A DNA stretch of 64,000 nt from Solanum dulcamara (GCF_947179165.1 NC_077245.1:22233740-22297739), one strand, 5' to 3'. Shown: positions 1-12,161, counted from the stretch's first letter. The notes: generated from the letters alone by a model not told the origin. Numbers and translations are program-made.

Positions 1-1600
1 GTATGCATCAGCATAGCCTACCAATTCAAATGAATCACTTGAAGGATAGTATAAGAACATGTCCTATATTTTCTTCAAGTACCCTAGAATTCTCTTAGCA
101 GCCTTCAGATGAGATTCTTTTAGTCTTGCTTGAAACCTAGCATGCATTCCAACACTGAACACAATATCTGGTCTACTCGCAGTCAAGTATAACAATGAAC
201 CAATGATACCCCTGTACATGGTCTGATTTACTTTAAGATCAGGTTCATCTACATCTAGTTTGGAGCTTGTCCCCATAGGAGTGTTAATAGGCTTGGCATC
301 CTTTATTTGAAATTTCTTCAGAAGCTCTTTGATGTACTTTACTTGACTAATTGAGGTCCCTATTAAAGATTACTTTATTTGTAAGCCCAAGAAAAACCTT
401 AATTCTCTCATCATACTCATCTCAAACTCACTTCTCATGAGACTTGAAATTTCATCATACATTGGTTCTGATGTTGCACCGAAGATGATATCATCCACAT
501 ATCATTGAATTATCAATAGGTCCCTTCCTTTTGTCTTTAAGAACAAAGTGTTATAAATTTTGCCTCTCTTAAAGCCATTTTCCAATAAGAACTTGGAAAA
601 TCTCCCATATCATGCTTTTGGTGTCTGTTTCAAGCCATAAAGGGCCTTGTCCAACTTAAGGACATGATGAGGATGATCGGCATTTTCAAAATCGGGAGAT
701 TGTTTAATATAGACCTCATCTTTCAAGTAGCTATTTAAGAAAGCACTTTTGACATCCGGTATAACTTAAAACCCGTGAAGGCAGAAAAAGCAATGAGTAT
801 TCTTATTTCTTCCATCCTTTTTATAGGTGCAAAGGTTTCATCATAATTAATGCCTTCTTTCTGATTTAAACCACTAATCTCGACTTATTTCTAACAATTA
901 TACCATGTTCATCAAGCTTATTTCTGTATACACACCTGGTCCCTATGATGGTTCTATCAAATGGTCGAGGAACCAGAAGCCACACCTTACTTATTTCAAA
1001 CTAATATAGTTCTTCTTGCATAGACTTGATCAGTCAGCATCTTTCAATGTTTCTTTTGCAATTTTGGGTTCAATAAAGGAAATTAATGTTGAGAATACCA
1101 CCATATTTCTCACATTACATCTGGTTTGAACACCTGAATCTGAAGGAGAAATGACATTATCAATGGGATGGGAAAATTGATGCTTTCATGTTGACCTTTT
1201 TACTTCATGATGACTTTTTTTTGCTTCTACATTTGTGTCACCATCATTAGCATTTTCTGGTTAAGTTTCATTACTTTGTTCTAGTCTATCAGTCTAACTA
1301 GGTCCCTCATCAGGAATACCTGCATCTTCAAGAAAATTAAGATGATCATTATTTTTGATATTGATTATCATCAGCTGGTTTGTCTTTGATTTCTTCTCTC
1401 TAAAAATGGAGTAGCTCTTCAACCTCATCTTCATCTTGATTTTTCAATCTCTCAAGTTCACCAGATTCATCAAAGATTACATGAACACTCTCTTCAATGC
1501 AATACGTTCTATTGTTGAAAATTCTATATATTTTGCCATAAGTAGAGTACTCAATAAACACACTTTCATTACTTCATAGATCAAACTTACCAAGATCATT
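1..1600 (-). pseudogene. Copia-1 reverse transcriptase and RNase H remnant
   Basis: The clearest piece is at 64-276: GSLLYLTASRPDIVFSVGMH followed by AAKRILGYLKK, the usual end of the copia RT domain leading into RNase H. Upstream of it (about 300-1100) the minus strand still shows copia RT segments, but with stop codons and frameshifts. About 1130-1600 corresponds to the poorly conserved integrase-RT linker. RNase H runs off the left edge. Not functional as it stands. Confidence 0.8.
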
Positions 1601-1627
1601 TTTACCATTGTTGAGAACAAAACGCTT

Positions 1628-2356
1628 TCACCCAAAAGCCCTTAGATAATTCACTCTAGGCTTCCTATAGCTCAGCAAGTCATATGGTGTTTTATTGAGA
1701 ATGAGTCTTATCAAACACCTGTTAGTCACATAATAAGAAGTATTCACTGCCTCTGCCCAGAAATTCTTTGGAAGAACAGAGTCTATCAACATAATTCTAG
1801 CAATATTCACTAGAGTTCTATTCTTTCTTTCTACCACACCATTTTGCTAAGGAGTTCTAGGAGCTGATACATTGTGATGTATCTCATTTTCAACATAAAA
1901 ATTATCCTTCTTGGCATTTTCAAATTCAGTCTCATATTCTGACTTGATCCCAGCAATCTTACAGTTCACCTTTGTTTGTATTATTTTGACAAAGATCATA
2001 AGTACATTATAAGTTTCATCCTTAGTTCTTAAGAATATGGTCAAAGAGGATCTTGAAAAATCATCTACAATCAGTAGAATAAATTTCTTTCCTCCTTTGC
2101 TTTGAATTTTAACTGGTCCACATAGATCCATGTAAATTAGTTTCAAAGATCTCGTTGTGCTGATTTGTTTCTTTTGTTTGAAAGAAGATCTGGTTTGTTT
2201 TCCCTTAACACAAGTTTCACATATCGTGCTATCTGTGAACTGCATCTCTGGCAACCTCGAACCAGGTCCTTGGATATAATCTTGTTGAGCAATGAAGTAC
2301 TGACATGACAAGTTTTTTGTGTCATAGTGCTGCATTTTTACTTCTTTTGACGTCAA
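1628..2356 (-). pseudogene. Copia-1 GAG-pre-integrase and integrase core remnant
   Basis: Two reading blocks cover the integrase. The first (1847-2356) has the pre-integrase zinc-binding ending TICETCVKGKQTRSSF, then the core start YMDLCGPVKIQSKGGKKF and IVDDFSR. The second (1628-1837) starts VERKNRTLVNIAR and has LPKNFWAEAVNTSYYVTNR, the usual copia sequence around the third acidic catalytic position. A frame break lies between 1837 and 1847. The expected RSDHGTEF-type motif reads KSEYETEF, so the second catalytic Asp appears to be Glu. Confidence 0.85.
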
Positions 2357-2428
2357 ATTTGTAATAACGCACTTTTCAGACAGAAATCTGACTTGATTTC
2401 TCTTGTCACAAATTTGTGATACACTTAA

Positions 2429-2620
2429 TCAACTGCATTTTAGCTCATTCATATAATACATATTTTCAATTAACTGTTCAAGAGTTTTTCCTATTTTTTC
2501 AATACCAAGAATATAGACCTTTTTATCGTTTCCAAATGAGACACCTCCACCTTGAAGTGCCTTGAGTAAAAGAAAACTTTCAACATTTTCAATCATGTAC
2601 TTTGAGCAGCCACAATCCAT
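2429..2620 (-). pseudogene. Copia-1 aspartic protease remnant
   Basis: The translation starts MDCGCSKYMIENVESF. This matches the D-S-G-C-S-x-H-M active-site start of copia proteases, with Ser changed to Cys and His to Tyr. GGGVSFGNDKKVYILGIEKIG follows as in other elements. The block is short and closes at a stop. It lies where expected, between the gag zinc knuckle and the integrase. Confidence 0.75.
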
Positions 2621-3209
2621 GTACTAGCACTGGCTGTTGCTTCCTTCACTCACATGTACACAGATCACTTGTTAAGATTAGAAACCCAATTAAGTATGAG
2701 TTCCTAGTAAGAAGATAAAGGAGGAACAAGTATGTTTCTTGTCCAGTATGGTAGAGCCATTTTCTTCAGGTAAATATTTTTCTTTAACTTTGATCAAGGA
2801 CAAGGTCCAACTTTTAACTGTTTCTTTTGTTCAGAATACTTTGAAAAGTTTTCTTTAATTCTTTTTAAGGACGGACAATTCTGTTTGGGATATTCATTTC
2901 CACCACAATGGATGCATAGAAAATTGTCTGACACAGTAATATGTTTACTATGAGGGTTATAAGGAGGATCTATCTTTACACAACCTAAACTCTTTCCACC
3001 ATTGCGTCTCTAATGAGTTAAGTTCTCTAGTATTTTGGAAGAGGTGGTCCATTTGAGTGATTTATTTAGTTCTTCTTTAACATGTCCCTCTCCAACTGAC
3101 TATTTTTTTCTAAAGCCATATTCAACTTTAATTCGACAGATTTTAGCTTGATTTCAAGTTCAATTTGTAATCTATTGGCTTCACACTTTCCCTTAGAGAC
3201 ACAATTAAC

Positions 3210-4457
3210 TTAATTCTTTAATTTCCTTGAAAGTTTTAAATTTTTAAATTCTAGAAGAATCATTTTTATTTTCATTTCAGACATTTGAATAACTAAAGCA
3301 ATTTTTTCATCTTGAAAGTTGTCGAGATTATTGCTCAAAAGGTCCCTTTCAGTAGTTATCTTATTTAATGACTCAACAAATACAACAGCTAGGCCTCGCA
3401 ATTTTCTAGAAGAATGAGCATTCAAGTTTTGTTTAAAGTCATCAGGAGTTACCTCTTCATCATCTGACTTTTCCATGAATGCAAATATTGAACTGAAGGC
3501 ATCTTAATCATTCTTGATAGCCAGCATGAAAACATCTTCAGGATGTTCAGATTTCTCTGATTTACTTGAGAAGTTTCCCCAAACAGCTAAGGCCTTCTTT
3601 ACTATCTGATCTGCTACAACTCTTTTTTTGAATTTTTCAGGGACCTGGTCCTTCTTCTTATGCTTGTCACCTCCAGACATCACATAATCCTTATAGTTCA
3701 ATTTGTGCATGGGACAATCTTTAATAAAGTATCCTAATTTACCACACTTGTGACATAAATCAATAGCAATAGCTGACCTACATGATTTCTCCTTCTTCAT
3801 GAATCCTTCTTGCTTTCTCAGTATCTTCTTGAACCTATGAGTCAGGTATGCCATGTCTTCATCTTCCTCACTATCATCACTAGGAACAGCCTTGAGAGCT
3901 ATCTTTCTTTGTTTCTAAGAATCTTGTTGCTTGTTGAGCATAAGAGTTTGAAGATTAATAATCAACTCATCTATGGTGAGGGTTTTCAAATCATTTGCTT
4001 CAGTGATTATATCAACCTTGCTCTTTAAAGATTTGGGAAGTACCCTCAACACCTTTATGGACTTCTTACTAGGGTGAATAGGTTCCCCAAACGCCTTAGT
4101 TCATTTGTAATAGATAAGAGCCTGGTATGCATCATGGATAGACTTTCTTTCCTTCATAGTGAAATTTTCATATTGAATGGTTAGCATGTCCATTTTTGAC
4201 TCTTTTAGTTGAATAGTACCTTCAGGAGCAGTTATCAAATAATTTCAGATTTTTTTTACTGATTCACAAGCATAAATTATGTTGTATTCATCAGGTCCTA
4301 TATCACAAACAAGTAGCTTCTTTGCTTTATAGTTCTTCTCCACTTTCTTTCTATCAACTTCATTATATTTCCTTCGTGTCTTGGGAACAAGTCTAGTAAT
4401 CTCACCTTCTTTCACTTCATTCATAGGAACATGTAATCCATATATCACAATGTCCAC
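3210..4457 (-). pseudogene. Copia-1 gag remnant with zinc knuckle
   Basis: The block at 4245-4457 (EVDRKKVEKNYKAKKLLVC, then DEYNIIYACESVKKI) resembles the UBN2-type gag of plant copia elements. At 3504-3854 there is a CX2CX4HX4C-type knuckle with Tyr in the His position (CHKCGKLGYFIKDC, about 3714-3755). The block at 3210-3476 is a charged, probably coiled-coil segment. Several stops and frame changes separate these pieces. Confidence 0.8.
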
Positions 4458-4625
4458 AGCTCACATCTTCAACCATGATATAGTTATGCATTCTAGTCTT
4501 TCACCATCAATAAAATTGATCATTAAAATGAGGAGGTCGAGTTGTTGATTGTCCTTTTTTTAGATTAGTAGGAACAGTCGTTATCATAAGATCCTCTATA
4601 GGTGTTAACCTTATAGAGAGTCCTC

Positions 4626-4637
4626 GCTCTAATACCA
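4626..4637 (-). other. Copia-1 primer-binding site
   Basis: The minus strand reads TGGTATTAGAGC. It is complementary to the 3' end of plant initiator tRNA-Met apart from one C-to-T change (usual TGGTATCAGAGC). It lies a few bases inside the LTR, as expected for a copia element read on the minus strand. Confidence 0.8.
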
Positions 4638-4642
4638 ATTGA

Positions 4643-5438
4643 TGGCATGTAAGCTTCTATCGATAAACACTTGACCTGATCCCTTATTACAGCAAGAACA
4701 ATAAATAACAGAAAAGGTAAAAACACAAGGTATTTTACGTGAAAACCTCCTTGCTAAAGGGAGGAAAAATTATGACCTGTCTCATAGGATTTCACCCAGT
4801 ATCCATTATCAAAGAAGGAGCAACAAATAATTACAAACTCTGCAATCTCAGGGATTAAACACTTAATCCCTTCCCCCTTACTATGATACCTGGAATCTTC
4901 AACCATTAAGCAATAACTTTGTTTCCCACTAAACTAATCTCCTCAAACTAATTTAGACTTCAAAATAACTCATCCTAGCTAACTCTAGCTACGGATTATG
5001 GAGTGAGCAAACGACAGATTCAAAGCAAACACCAAGTTCTTTTATAGACTAGGACATGGTTTTCATAAAATGAGTGAAGAAATAAAACTTAGAAACAACA
5101 CACAATGACAATCTCGAAATCCATTGTTGTTCCTTCGTTTCTATTTCTTGAGAATAAAATGTTCTTGCCTTTTTGGTTGTGAGAACGATAATTTCTTGAA
5201 AGCTTGTTTGTGCCAATATAAATGAGACATAATATAGGATGATTATGTCCTCTTAGAGAAATTCTATTGGTTAGGAGGTCAGCTATACTGACACAATTCG
5301 AGCACTCACAAAATAGTTATAGCAGTGTGCTATTTATCGGTTGTCACTTTCAGTTGCACAAAGTAATTCGATTCTAATATGGGATCAGGTCCCATACCAG
5401 ATTTAAGTTTGTCAAATCATCTAAACTACAATCTAACA
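4643..5438 (-). repeat. Copia-1 5' LTR
   Basis: On the minus strand the segment begins TGTTAGATTGTAG and ends ACATGCCA, next to the primer-binding site. The length is about 796 bp. The inner end could instead be a TG at 4640. Without the partner LTR the limits are inferred. Confidence 0.6.
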
Positions 5439-6109
5439 CTTGTCTTTAAGTCCCTAAATTTGAGGAACTTCATTTTTTCACAATAATAAGATTATTATAA
5501 GTATTCTTAATATAGATTAAAAGATTGTAGTGTCTATTTTAATATTTAGTTTAACACTACAAGATTAAAAAAAAAATCTTGTTGAACTCCAAACTCAGTG
5601 TCAAGTCAAAATCATACGAACAAATTTAAATGGAAGGAGTATTATTTATAGAAAAAGTATATTTTTTCATATAAAAAGAAAAAACTTTGCATCTCAAACT
5701 AATCTTCAAAAAATATATTAACAACTTTGCATATTACCCTTCATGTAAAGGAAGAGTTCAACAGAAGTCATCTCTTTGACACTAACTGTTCTTTCTACCT
5801 AAACTTGCGGCTTCTTTCATCAAAGATAGGTGTGAACTAATTTTCTCAAAACCCCTTTCCTTACCGTCAAGTGCCTGAACGCCCCTCTCCAACCAGTCAA
5901 GTGGCAAACTAGAAGAGTAGACTCTAAAATAAAAAGTATTATTACTATTATTCAAAAGTTTAAGGAGGATTTTAATTAAGGGCGACAAAAGAGTTTTAAA
6001 ATTAAGAAAAAGTGACTTAAATCTTAATTATTGAGTAGAGGTGACAAATTTAAGATTATTCCTAGTGACACTAATTTTAAAACCCTCAAGTTTTATTATT
6101 TATACAAAA
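5439..6109. other. AT-rich spacer, no gene seen
   Basis: No conserved coding sequence is visible on either strand. A GGAAGGAGTATTA-like end near 5632-5644 hints at a decayed Stowaway-type MITE, but I could not pair it with a second end. Confidence 0.5.
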
Positions 6110-6400
6110 ACCCTATCTTTTCCATCCCACCTCTCCCCCTCCCCCTTCTGCTGCCGTCACCACCTCCACCACCACTAATTCTTCCTCTTCTTCCTCTATC
6201 ACCACCACCTCCTCGTCTTCCACCACCACCATTTTCTCCTCCGCCACCACCGTTGTCACCTCCTTCTCCTCCATCATCGTCACCGCCTCCACCACCATAA
6301 ATTCTTCTTCTTCTTCCTCCATCACCACCACCTCCTCGTCTTCCACCACCACCATTGCCACCTCCTTCTACTCCATCATCGCCGCCACAACAACCATCAT
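6110..6400. repeat. Imperfect CCA/CTT trinucleotide-rich tract with a 123-bp duplication
   Basis: The plus strand is a run of CCA, CCT and CTT triplets that reads as poly-Pro/Ser on plus and poly-Glu/Val on minus. One block repeats with a period of about 123 bp: CCTCGTCTTCCACCACCACC starts at 6211 and again at 6334. Because the period is a multiple of three, both strands stay open, which produces apparent ORFs. I do not consider them genes. Confidence 0.8.
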
Positions 6401-6487
6401 ATCCACCTTCATTGTTACCACCAATATCAACACCTTTTATGTTGCCATAACCACTCTCTCCTTCACCTCACAACTGCTAAAGTTATT

Positions 6488-6700
6488 GCAACAGGTAAAT
6501 CATATGTTGCAACAGATATCATTTGTTACAATAAATAGACATATGTTGCAACACATGACTATATATGTTGCAACATATGACTATATATGTTGCAATAGAT
6601 GACGACATATGTTGCAACAGATGATGACATATGTTGCAACATATAACTTATTGCAACATATTGCTTATTGCAACATATTGCTAACATGTTGCAACAGGTT
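6488..6700. repeat. Degenerate tandem array built on ATGTTGCAACA
   Basis: About ten copies of the near-palindrome TGTTGCAACA occur, spaced mostly by 20-30 bases and often as ATATGTTGCAACAGATGA. The GTTGCAAC core is self-complementary, so similar open frames appear on both strands. No protein match is recognised. Confidence 0.75.
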
Positions 6701-6724
6701 GTAAAAATAAGGATAAGAAAGAAA

Positions 6725-7302
6725 ATGAAAAGAGCGCAATATTCATTGATGAAAGTAGGCGGTGATGACTGCAGCAAAAAAGACCATAAAGAAGAAGAAG
6801 AAGAAAATAGAGGAAGAGAAAAAGAGAAGAAAGAACGGATGAGGGAGAGAGAAATTTGAAACGAAAAAAAGGAGAGAAAAAGGAAGATTAAAAAGATAAT
6901 GAGAAAAGAAATTTGAAATTTAAAAAGATAAGAAAGACTTTTCAAATTTTTTAAAATATTAATATACCCCACACAGATTTTTAATTACTCTAATTAAGTC
7001 TACTTTTCATTTATTTCTATTTGACCAAACCAAAGTCACCAATATTAAAAACAAGACTTAAAAACACCTTTTGTTAAATCTTCACAGATTTAAGACCTTG
7101 TATGCATTAATAATTTGACATGCCTAGAATCAAACACAGTGAAATGGGTCAAAAACGAAAGGAAATATCTACGCGTATGTATTAACATGTCATCATCATT
7201 AGCTTGTTTCGAACAGCTTAAAATTAAACACAAAGTTCTCAAGTGTAATAAAATATGTCACTGATGAAGTACAAGCTAATTAGGACATGGATACATAATT
7301 CT
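6725..7302. other. Spacer downstream of FLS
   Basis: A purine-rich GAAGAAGAA tract at about 6795-6900 is followed by AT-rich sequence. The FLS 3' UTR and poly(A) site must lie in the right part, just below the stop codon at 7303. I could not fix the cleavage site. Confidence 0.5.
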
Positions 7303-10300
7303 TCACTGAGGAAGTTTGTTAAGTTTACAATAGACGTAATCCTTGTACTTCTTGGTCTTGAATTTGGGTGGGTTGGCCTCATTAATCAGCTTAGGGATTG
7401 GCCCAACTTCATGCTCTGATGGAGGCTCCAAGAAAACAGGCCAAGACATTCTTGTCTTGTCCTTGTTAACTGTTGTCCTATGATACACACTCTTATATTT
7501 TCCATTGCTAAGAATCTGTTCAACCATTCACTCAATTTCAGAAATAGGAACATAAAGAGAAAGAGAGAGAGAGAGTATGATAGGGCTAGAAGCCCGTGTA
7601 CGTGTTTGGACAAATCTAACTTTTACTCGAATGTATATTTGAATTAAGAAATTCATTAAATATGTACAAATATTAAATTTAAGACCTAATTACTACTTTC
7701 TTCATTCATTTTTACTTGTCACATTTAGACTTTAAACACCCATCAAGAAAACAATGATTTACATGATTATTTTACCACACTACCCTTATTAATTGATGTT
7801 TATTAATGATTTGGAAAATAAGTAGTTAATACTAAGAATAAAACACGAACAAAAAAAAATTCATTTATTGATATATATTAAAAGTGAAAAGTAAAAATTT
7901 AAAATCTATTTTAGGAATAGTGACAAGTAAAAGTTAACAGAGTGAGTAATTATCATTTAAAATCATCATTCTAAAAATCCGTGAAATTTTTTACCGAATA
8001 CCTATAATAATAATAACTAGGGTATTTAAAATTTATTAACAATCGAAAAAAAATTGAAGTTGAATATATGAATACTTGGTGATGGTCCAATTAGGTTTGG
8101 GGTATGGGAAAACCTAACCCTAGAAACAAGTTCAATGCACCGAAAATGATAGTATGATAAACAAGAAGGGAATAGGAGATGTACCTCAACTTGGTCACCA
8201 ATGTGGACAATTATGGCATTTGGTATGTAGTTGACATCATACCAATGGCCATCCTTAAACACTTGGAGGCCTTGGACTTCATTTGGGACAAGAAGGGTGA
8301 TATACGACATATCTGTATGGGCCACAACTCCAAGAGCCAAATCGGGCCGTGGGCATGGTGGATAATAATTGATCTTTAACAAGTAAACTATGTCTTCACT
8401 ACCAGCTGCCTCCATCATTTCATGGCCTTCCAAACCAAGCCCAAGTGACAAGCTCCTAAAGATCCTATCTACAACTTCTCGCAGCCTCTTTGCGTATTCT
8501 TCATTTGCTTCCCTACAAAAATAAAAAAATAAATTGGTTAATTATGTAATCGGTGACAAAAACTATTTTCAACAAAAATGGTCGTATATATATGTAATGT
8601 ATTGATATCGTATAAATAATTATAGGAATCCCATAATTATATAATGTATCATATTGTGTAGATAATATATAATCGTGTATATATGATGTATAATCATTTA
8701 TCAGAAATAGATACATCCATATATGTTAGCTCATCTTCCTCAACGACCTGAAGAGGACAAATATTAGAAAAGAAAGAGAAGGAGACAACCGAAGATGAAG
8801 ACAAAGAAAAAGGGGAGCAAAAATTTTTGACCATTGAAGGGAAGAAAGCGGCGAATTACAATTCCCTTGCAATTGAAAAGTGTTGAATGATATTTTTTAT
8901 TAAAAAAAATGATAATTGAGTTATTTTAGATAAAAATTTTGACTCAATAGACATTTTATTTGATTTTTCTCTAAAAAATTAATATAAATAAATAAATTAA
9001 TATGACGAATTTAAGATTTAAAACTTATCAAAGTCTAGCCGCATGATTTGATTTTACATTTGAATGTTTTCCGTATGGTTGTTGGACAGTTTGGACATTG
9101 TGATTAAATGCAGGAATTTAAGTGTGGTAGTTGAGTATATAAACCGAAGGAGTTTTGAGAAAAATGAATTTAGTTACTTTTCGTTCATTTATACTACGTA
9201 CGTAATAAACTTAGAATATTATATTATATTCAATCATAAACATCTAACATGGATCCCGCTCCTAATTTTCATTTGTCTTATATTCAATTTTTTAAAATCT
9301 TGCTTGAATCGAAGACATGTGGCACAAGTTAAAATTAATATAAATTATTTAATTGACTAAAGCAAGATCCTAATTATGATTTATGATTTAGATAATTAAT
9401 TTTTTATATATTTGCTTCCAAATTTTGTAGTAATCCTACAAACACTACATATTATTTTGTTCATAAATATATATATTTTTAAAATATTATATTCCTACTT
9501 AATTTTCCAGCTCCGTTATGTTATCTTTCTTACTGTCCATTTCTCAATTTCTTTCTCAGTTAATATTTTGAAATGGAGAAAAAAAGGTAAAAATATAACT
9601 TCAACATTGATCTTGGGAAAATTAAGATGTTATCACATAAATTAATTTTTTGTTAAAAAAGGAATTAATTATCTAAATTATGATTAGTGCTTTATTTTAG
9701 ACAATTAAATTATAATCATAAATTTTAAAGATAAGTGTCAAAAACACATCTGAATTATCCTCTTTTTTTTAGTTTTATACCTAAACTATTGGGAGTGTGA
9801 GTTTTTCATACATAAACTATGACTTATTAGTTTTCCAAACTAATAAGTAATAGTTTAGGTATGAAATTCAAAAAATATAATAATTTAGGTGTATTTTTGA
9901 CACTTATCTCTTAATTTTAAGATATACTATATATCTTCGATCTAAACAAGAACTTAGAAGACAAAAAAAGAGAGGAGCTCAATCCATCTTACAACAGCAT
10001 TCATCAACAAAGTAGTAGTAAACTAGTCTAACTTGAAAACTTAAAGAAGCAAACTATAATAAATGCACAAAGAAGCAAAAATGGCGCCCTAACGAACGCA
10101 AAAGGCTTTAAACAAATCATGACAACACTACCGTAACAACCATGAAAATGGTTGCGTGCATGCATATTTCTTTCATTAATTATTTACCTTATATATACAT
10201 CTCACATCATTAATGAATTTTCATTATTACTAATATATTTTTAATCTTGTTGTAAGTAATAGGTAATCTATTTATTTTTTACTACTCTCATATTGTATAT

Positions 10301-11114
10301 ATAATACATAAAATATAGTTAGGTATCGTTTATTAGCCGGATAAAAATAAATTATTCATGTATTGATTTTTTGTATAATTTATACAACATTAGGTAGGTG
10401 GATAAAAAATAAGTTATTCATATATATATAATTAATACGAGGTTTGCTGCATAACTAATACATATATTAGTTATTAGAGAATATGTATTATTTTATGGAG
10501 GATATAAAGTGAAATACCTAATACATGCATAAAATAATACATATATTCACTCATAACTAATTTTTATATTACTAATAGATGCATAACTCTAACCAACAAC
10601 CAAATAAGGAAAAAGATAAAAGAGATAAAGTGAGAGAAAACCTGTAGGAAGGAGGGTTTTTAGGCCAATAACGATAGTTGATGACTGAAGGAGGCCAAAT
10701 CTTATGAAACAAATGATCAACCCAACCTTTTTTGCCTTCAACTTCCTTCTGCAAAGAAGTCCCATACCCTTCTATACATTGCGACCCTGGATTCTTTGCA
10801 ATCAACTCTTTTTCCTCTTGTGGCACTTCCTCAAAGAACTCCTTCCCAACTTTCTGTAAATTCGCAATCAATTCATCAGGAATCCCGTGATTTATCACTT
10901 GAAAAATACCCCACTCTTTGCTAGCCTCCCTAATCTCTTTCACTACTTTTTCTTCATCGACAATATCACTTATGTCGATGACTGGCACCTCAAGAACCAC
11001 TCCCTGCAGCGTTGTCGCTGCAGGTTGTTCGTTCTCTGAACGAATATATTCCGATGGAATTGTGTCCATGCATTTTGTTGTTGATGCTATTGCTTGGACC
11101 CTTGCCACCTCCAT
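7303..11114 (-). CDS. FLS: Flavonol synthase (2-oxoglutarate/Fe(II)-dependent dioxygenase)
   Basis: This enzyme oxidises dihydroflavonols to flavonols in the cytosol, using Fe(II), ascorbate and 2-oxoglutarate. Coding exons are 10642-11114, 8185-8512 and 7303-7515. The introns (8513-10641 and 7516-8184) have GT/AG ends and the phases close, giving 337 residues, within the family's usual length. The protein runs from [11 protein letters not shown] to [10 protein letters not shown] and closely resembles Solanaceae FLS proteins as I recall them. The facial triad is H223, D225 and H279 ([20 protein letters not shown], then [19 protein letters not shown]). The 2-oxoglutarate-binding R-x-S is R289-M-S291. 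An in-frame ATG exists at 11183, but it lies only about 10 bases below the likely TATA box, so the ATG at 11114 is preferred. No stops or frameshifts are seen, so the gene should be functional. Anthocyanidin synthase is the nearest alternative, but the sequence fits FLS better. Confidence 0.96.
7693..7946. mobile_element. Stowaway-like MITE in FLS intron 2
   Basis: The left end (CTACTTTCTTCATTCATTTT, then TACTTGTCAC) and the reverse complement of the right end (CTCACTCTGTTAACTTTTAC, then TTGTCAC) form a terminal inverted repeat like those of Stowaway/Mariner MITEs. TA lies on both sides (7691-7692 and 7947-7948). Length is 254 bp, with no coding capacity. Confidence 0.65.
9729..9909. mobile_element. 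MITE in FLS intron 1 with about 25-bp terminal inverted repeats
   Basis: The left end AGATAAGTGTCAAAAACACA and the right end TGTATTTTTGACACTTATCT are inverted copies with one mismatch. The inner sequence also folds back (CCTAAACTATTGGGAG against TAATAGTTTAGG). AATTTTAA lies on both sides, compatible with an 8-9 bp target duplication of the Mutator or hAT kind. Length is about 180 bp. Confidence 0.7.
10320..10610. mobile_element. Possible second MITE in FLS intron 1
   Basis: The segment begins GTTAGGTATCGTTTATTAGC and ends near CTCTAACCAACAACCAAAT. It is AT-rich and full of TAATACATATATT-like words repeated in both orientations. The inverted ends pair only loosely, so this is tentative. Confidence 0.3.
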
Positions 11115-11192
11115 CGTTAGGGCTGTTGTTGTGCTCTGAACCTTGAACTCTTGTTTTTCTTTCTTTCTCTTTAGTCCCCTCACATTTTATTT

Positions 11193-11203
11193 CCCTTTTA
11201 TAG
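11193..11203 (-). promoter_or_regulatory. FLS TATA box
   Basis: The minus strand reads CTATAAAAGGG, a strong plant TATA box, about 80 bases above the ATG at 11114. Initiation 25-35 bases below it would fall near 11165-11170, which leaves the upstream in-frame ATG (11183) outside the transcript. Confidence 0.7.
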
Positions 11204-12161
11204 GAAAGTGACGCGGTGTATTTTTACTCTTTCTCATTCAAACCTTTTTTTTGCCAATTTTATTGCCTTTACCTAACATTATGAAGGGAAATAGGATTTA
11301 CCAAACAAAGTGGGGATCCTTTTCTTTTTTTTTTCTCGTGGACTATTGTGGTTCACTAATACCACCTACTGAACTCAACTTATTATTTGTTTTGTGTAAA
11401 ATCTGAAATGAAAATTAAATAAGAAACATGTAACTGATGATGGAAAGCGATACTTGGTATCATAACTGCCACTCCTTCAACCTACCTCAAATTAGCTTAC
11501 AAAGTATGAGGAGCCACTCATTCAAACTACCCCAAAACCTTGTTTGGATGACTACCCGAACTTCGACTTAAAATCATAACTCTCAATTGATATTTTCTAT
11601 GTATAATAATTCAATTTTTTGTCTATTTAATTTGATTATTTTAAATCATAATTTTTATATAATGTCAATTTTATGTTTTATATAAATTTTAATTACCTGC
11701 ATTAATTTTTCAACTAGATATTTATCCTAGTATTTCTTTCAAACTATTATATAACTTGGGATGACTAAAAATTACAATAAGTACTATTAGTATAACATAC
11801 TAAGGTATAACTGAATTTGATTATTTTTTTTAATCATATCATTGTTAGAGTTAGTAAAATAAATTCATTATTATTAATGTAGAAAAATAAATTTTAATTA
11901 GTTAGGTAAGAAATGGTACGTAATATCATATTTAAAATAGAATATGTAAGGAACCAGAAAAAGAAAAAAGTAGGTATATATGTCATCTTTTTTATTTTTT
12001 AAAATTGGAAGTTCTATACACATTCAAACACGCACACACAACCCAAAAAAAAAATACTAACCCATTTTTCCTTATTTGGAGTAATTGTTAGTAAGAAGGG
12101 TATTTTGAGCTACTTTGTTAGTTGAAGGATATTTTTTAGCCAAAAAATATAATAATTAGGG
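11204..12161. other. FLS upstream region and spacer
   Basis: Apart from the AC elements listed separately I see only AT-rich sequence. No conserved coding sequence is visible on either strand. The remnant LTR of copia-2 starts at its right end. Confidence 0.5.
11271..11486. promoter_or_regulatory. Candidate MYB-binding AC elements upstream of FLS
   Basis: ACCTAAC (11271-11277) and ACCTACC (11480-11486) match AC-III and AC-I elements, which R2R3-MYB flavonol regulators are known to bind. They lie about 160 and 370 bases above the start codon. Seven-base matches occur by chance, so binding is inference. Confidence 0.4.

Larger units (their letters stand above)
1..5438 (-). mobile_element. Copia-1: decayed Ty1/copia LTR retrotransposon, left end beyond the window
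   Basis: Read on the minus strand from high to low coordinates, the order is LTR, primer-binding site, gag with zinc knuckle, aspartic protease, integrase, reverse transcriptase and RNase H. This is the Ty1/copia order, with integrase before RT. The 3' LTR would lie left of base 1. Every domain is broken by stops and frameshifts, so this is an old, inactive copy. The LTR boundaries rest on TG...CA ends and the position of the primer-binding site, because the second LTR is not available for comparison. Confidence 0.9.

Noticed and set aside
6031..6361. Open frames on both strands with Pro/Ser- and Glu/Val-rich translations
   Set aside because: They follow directly from the CCA/CTT triplet repeat, have no domain, and mirror each other on opposite strands.
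11115..11183. In-frame ATG 69 bases above the chosen FLS start
   Set aside because: It lies only about 10 bases below the TATA box, so it is probably outside the transcript, although Petunia FLS as I recall it has a longer N-terminus.
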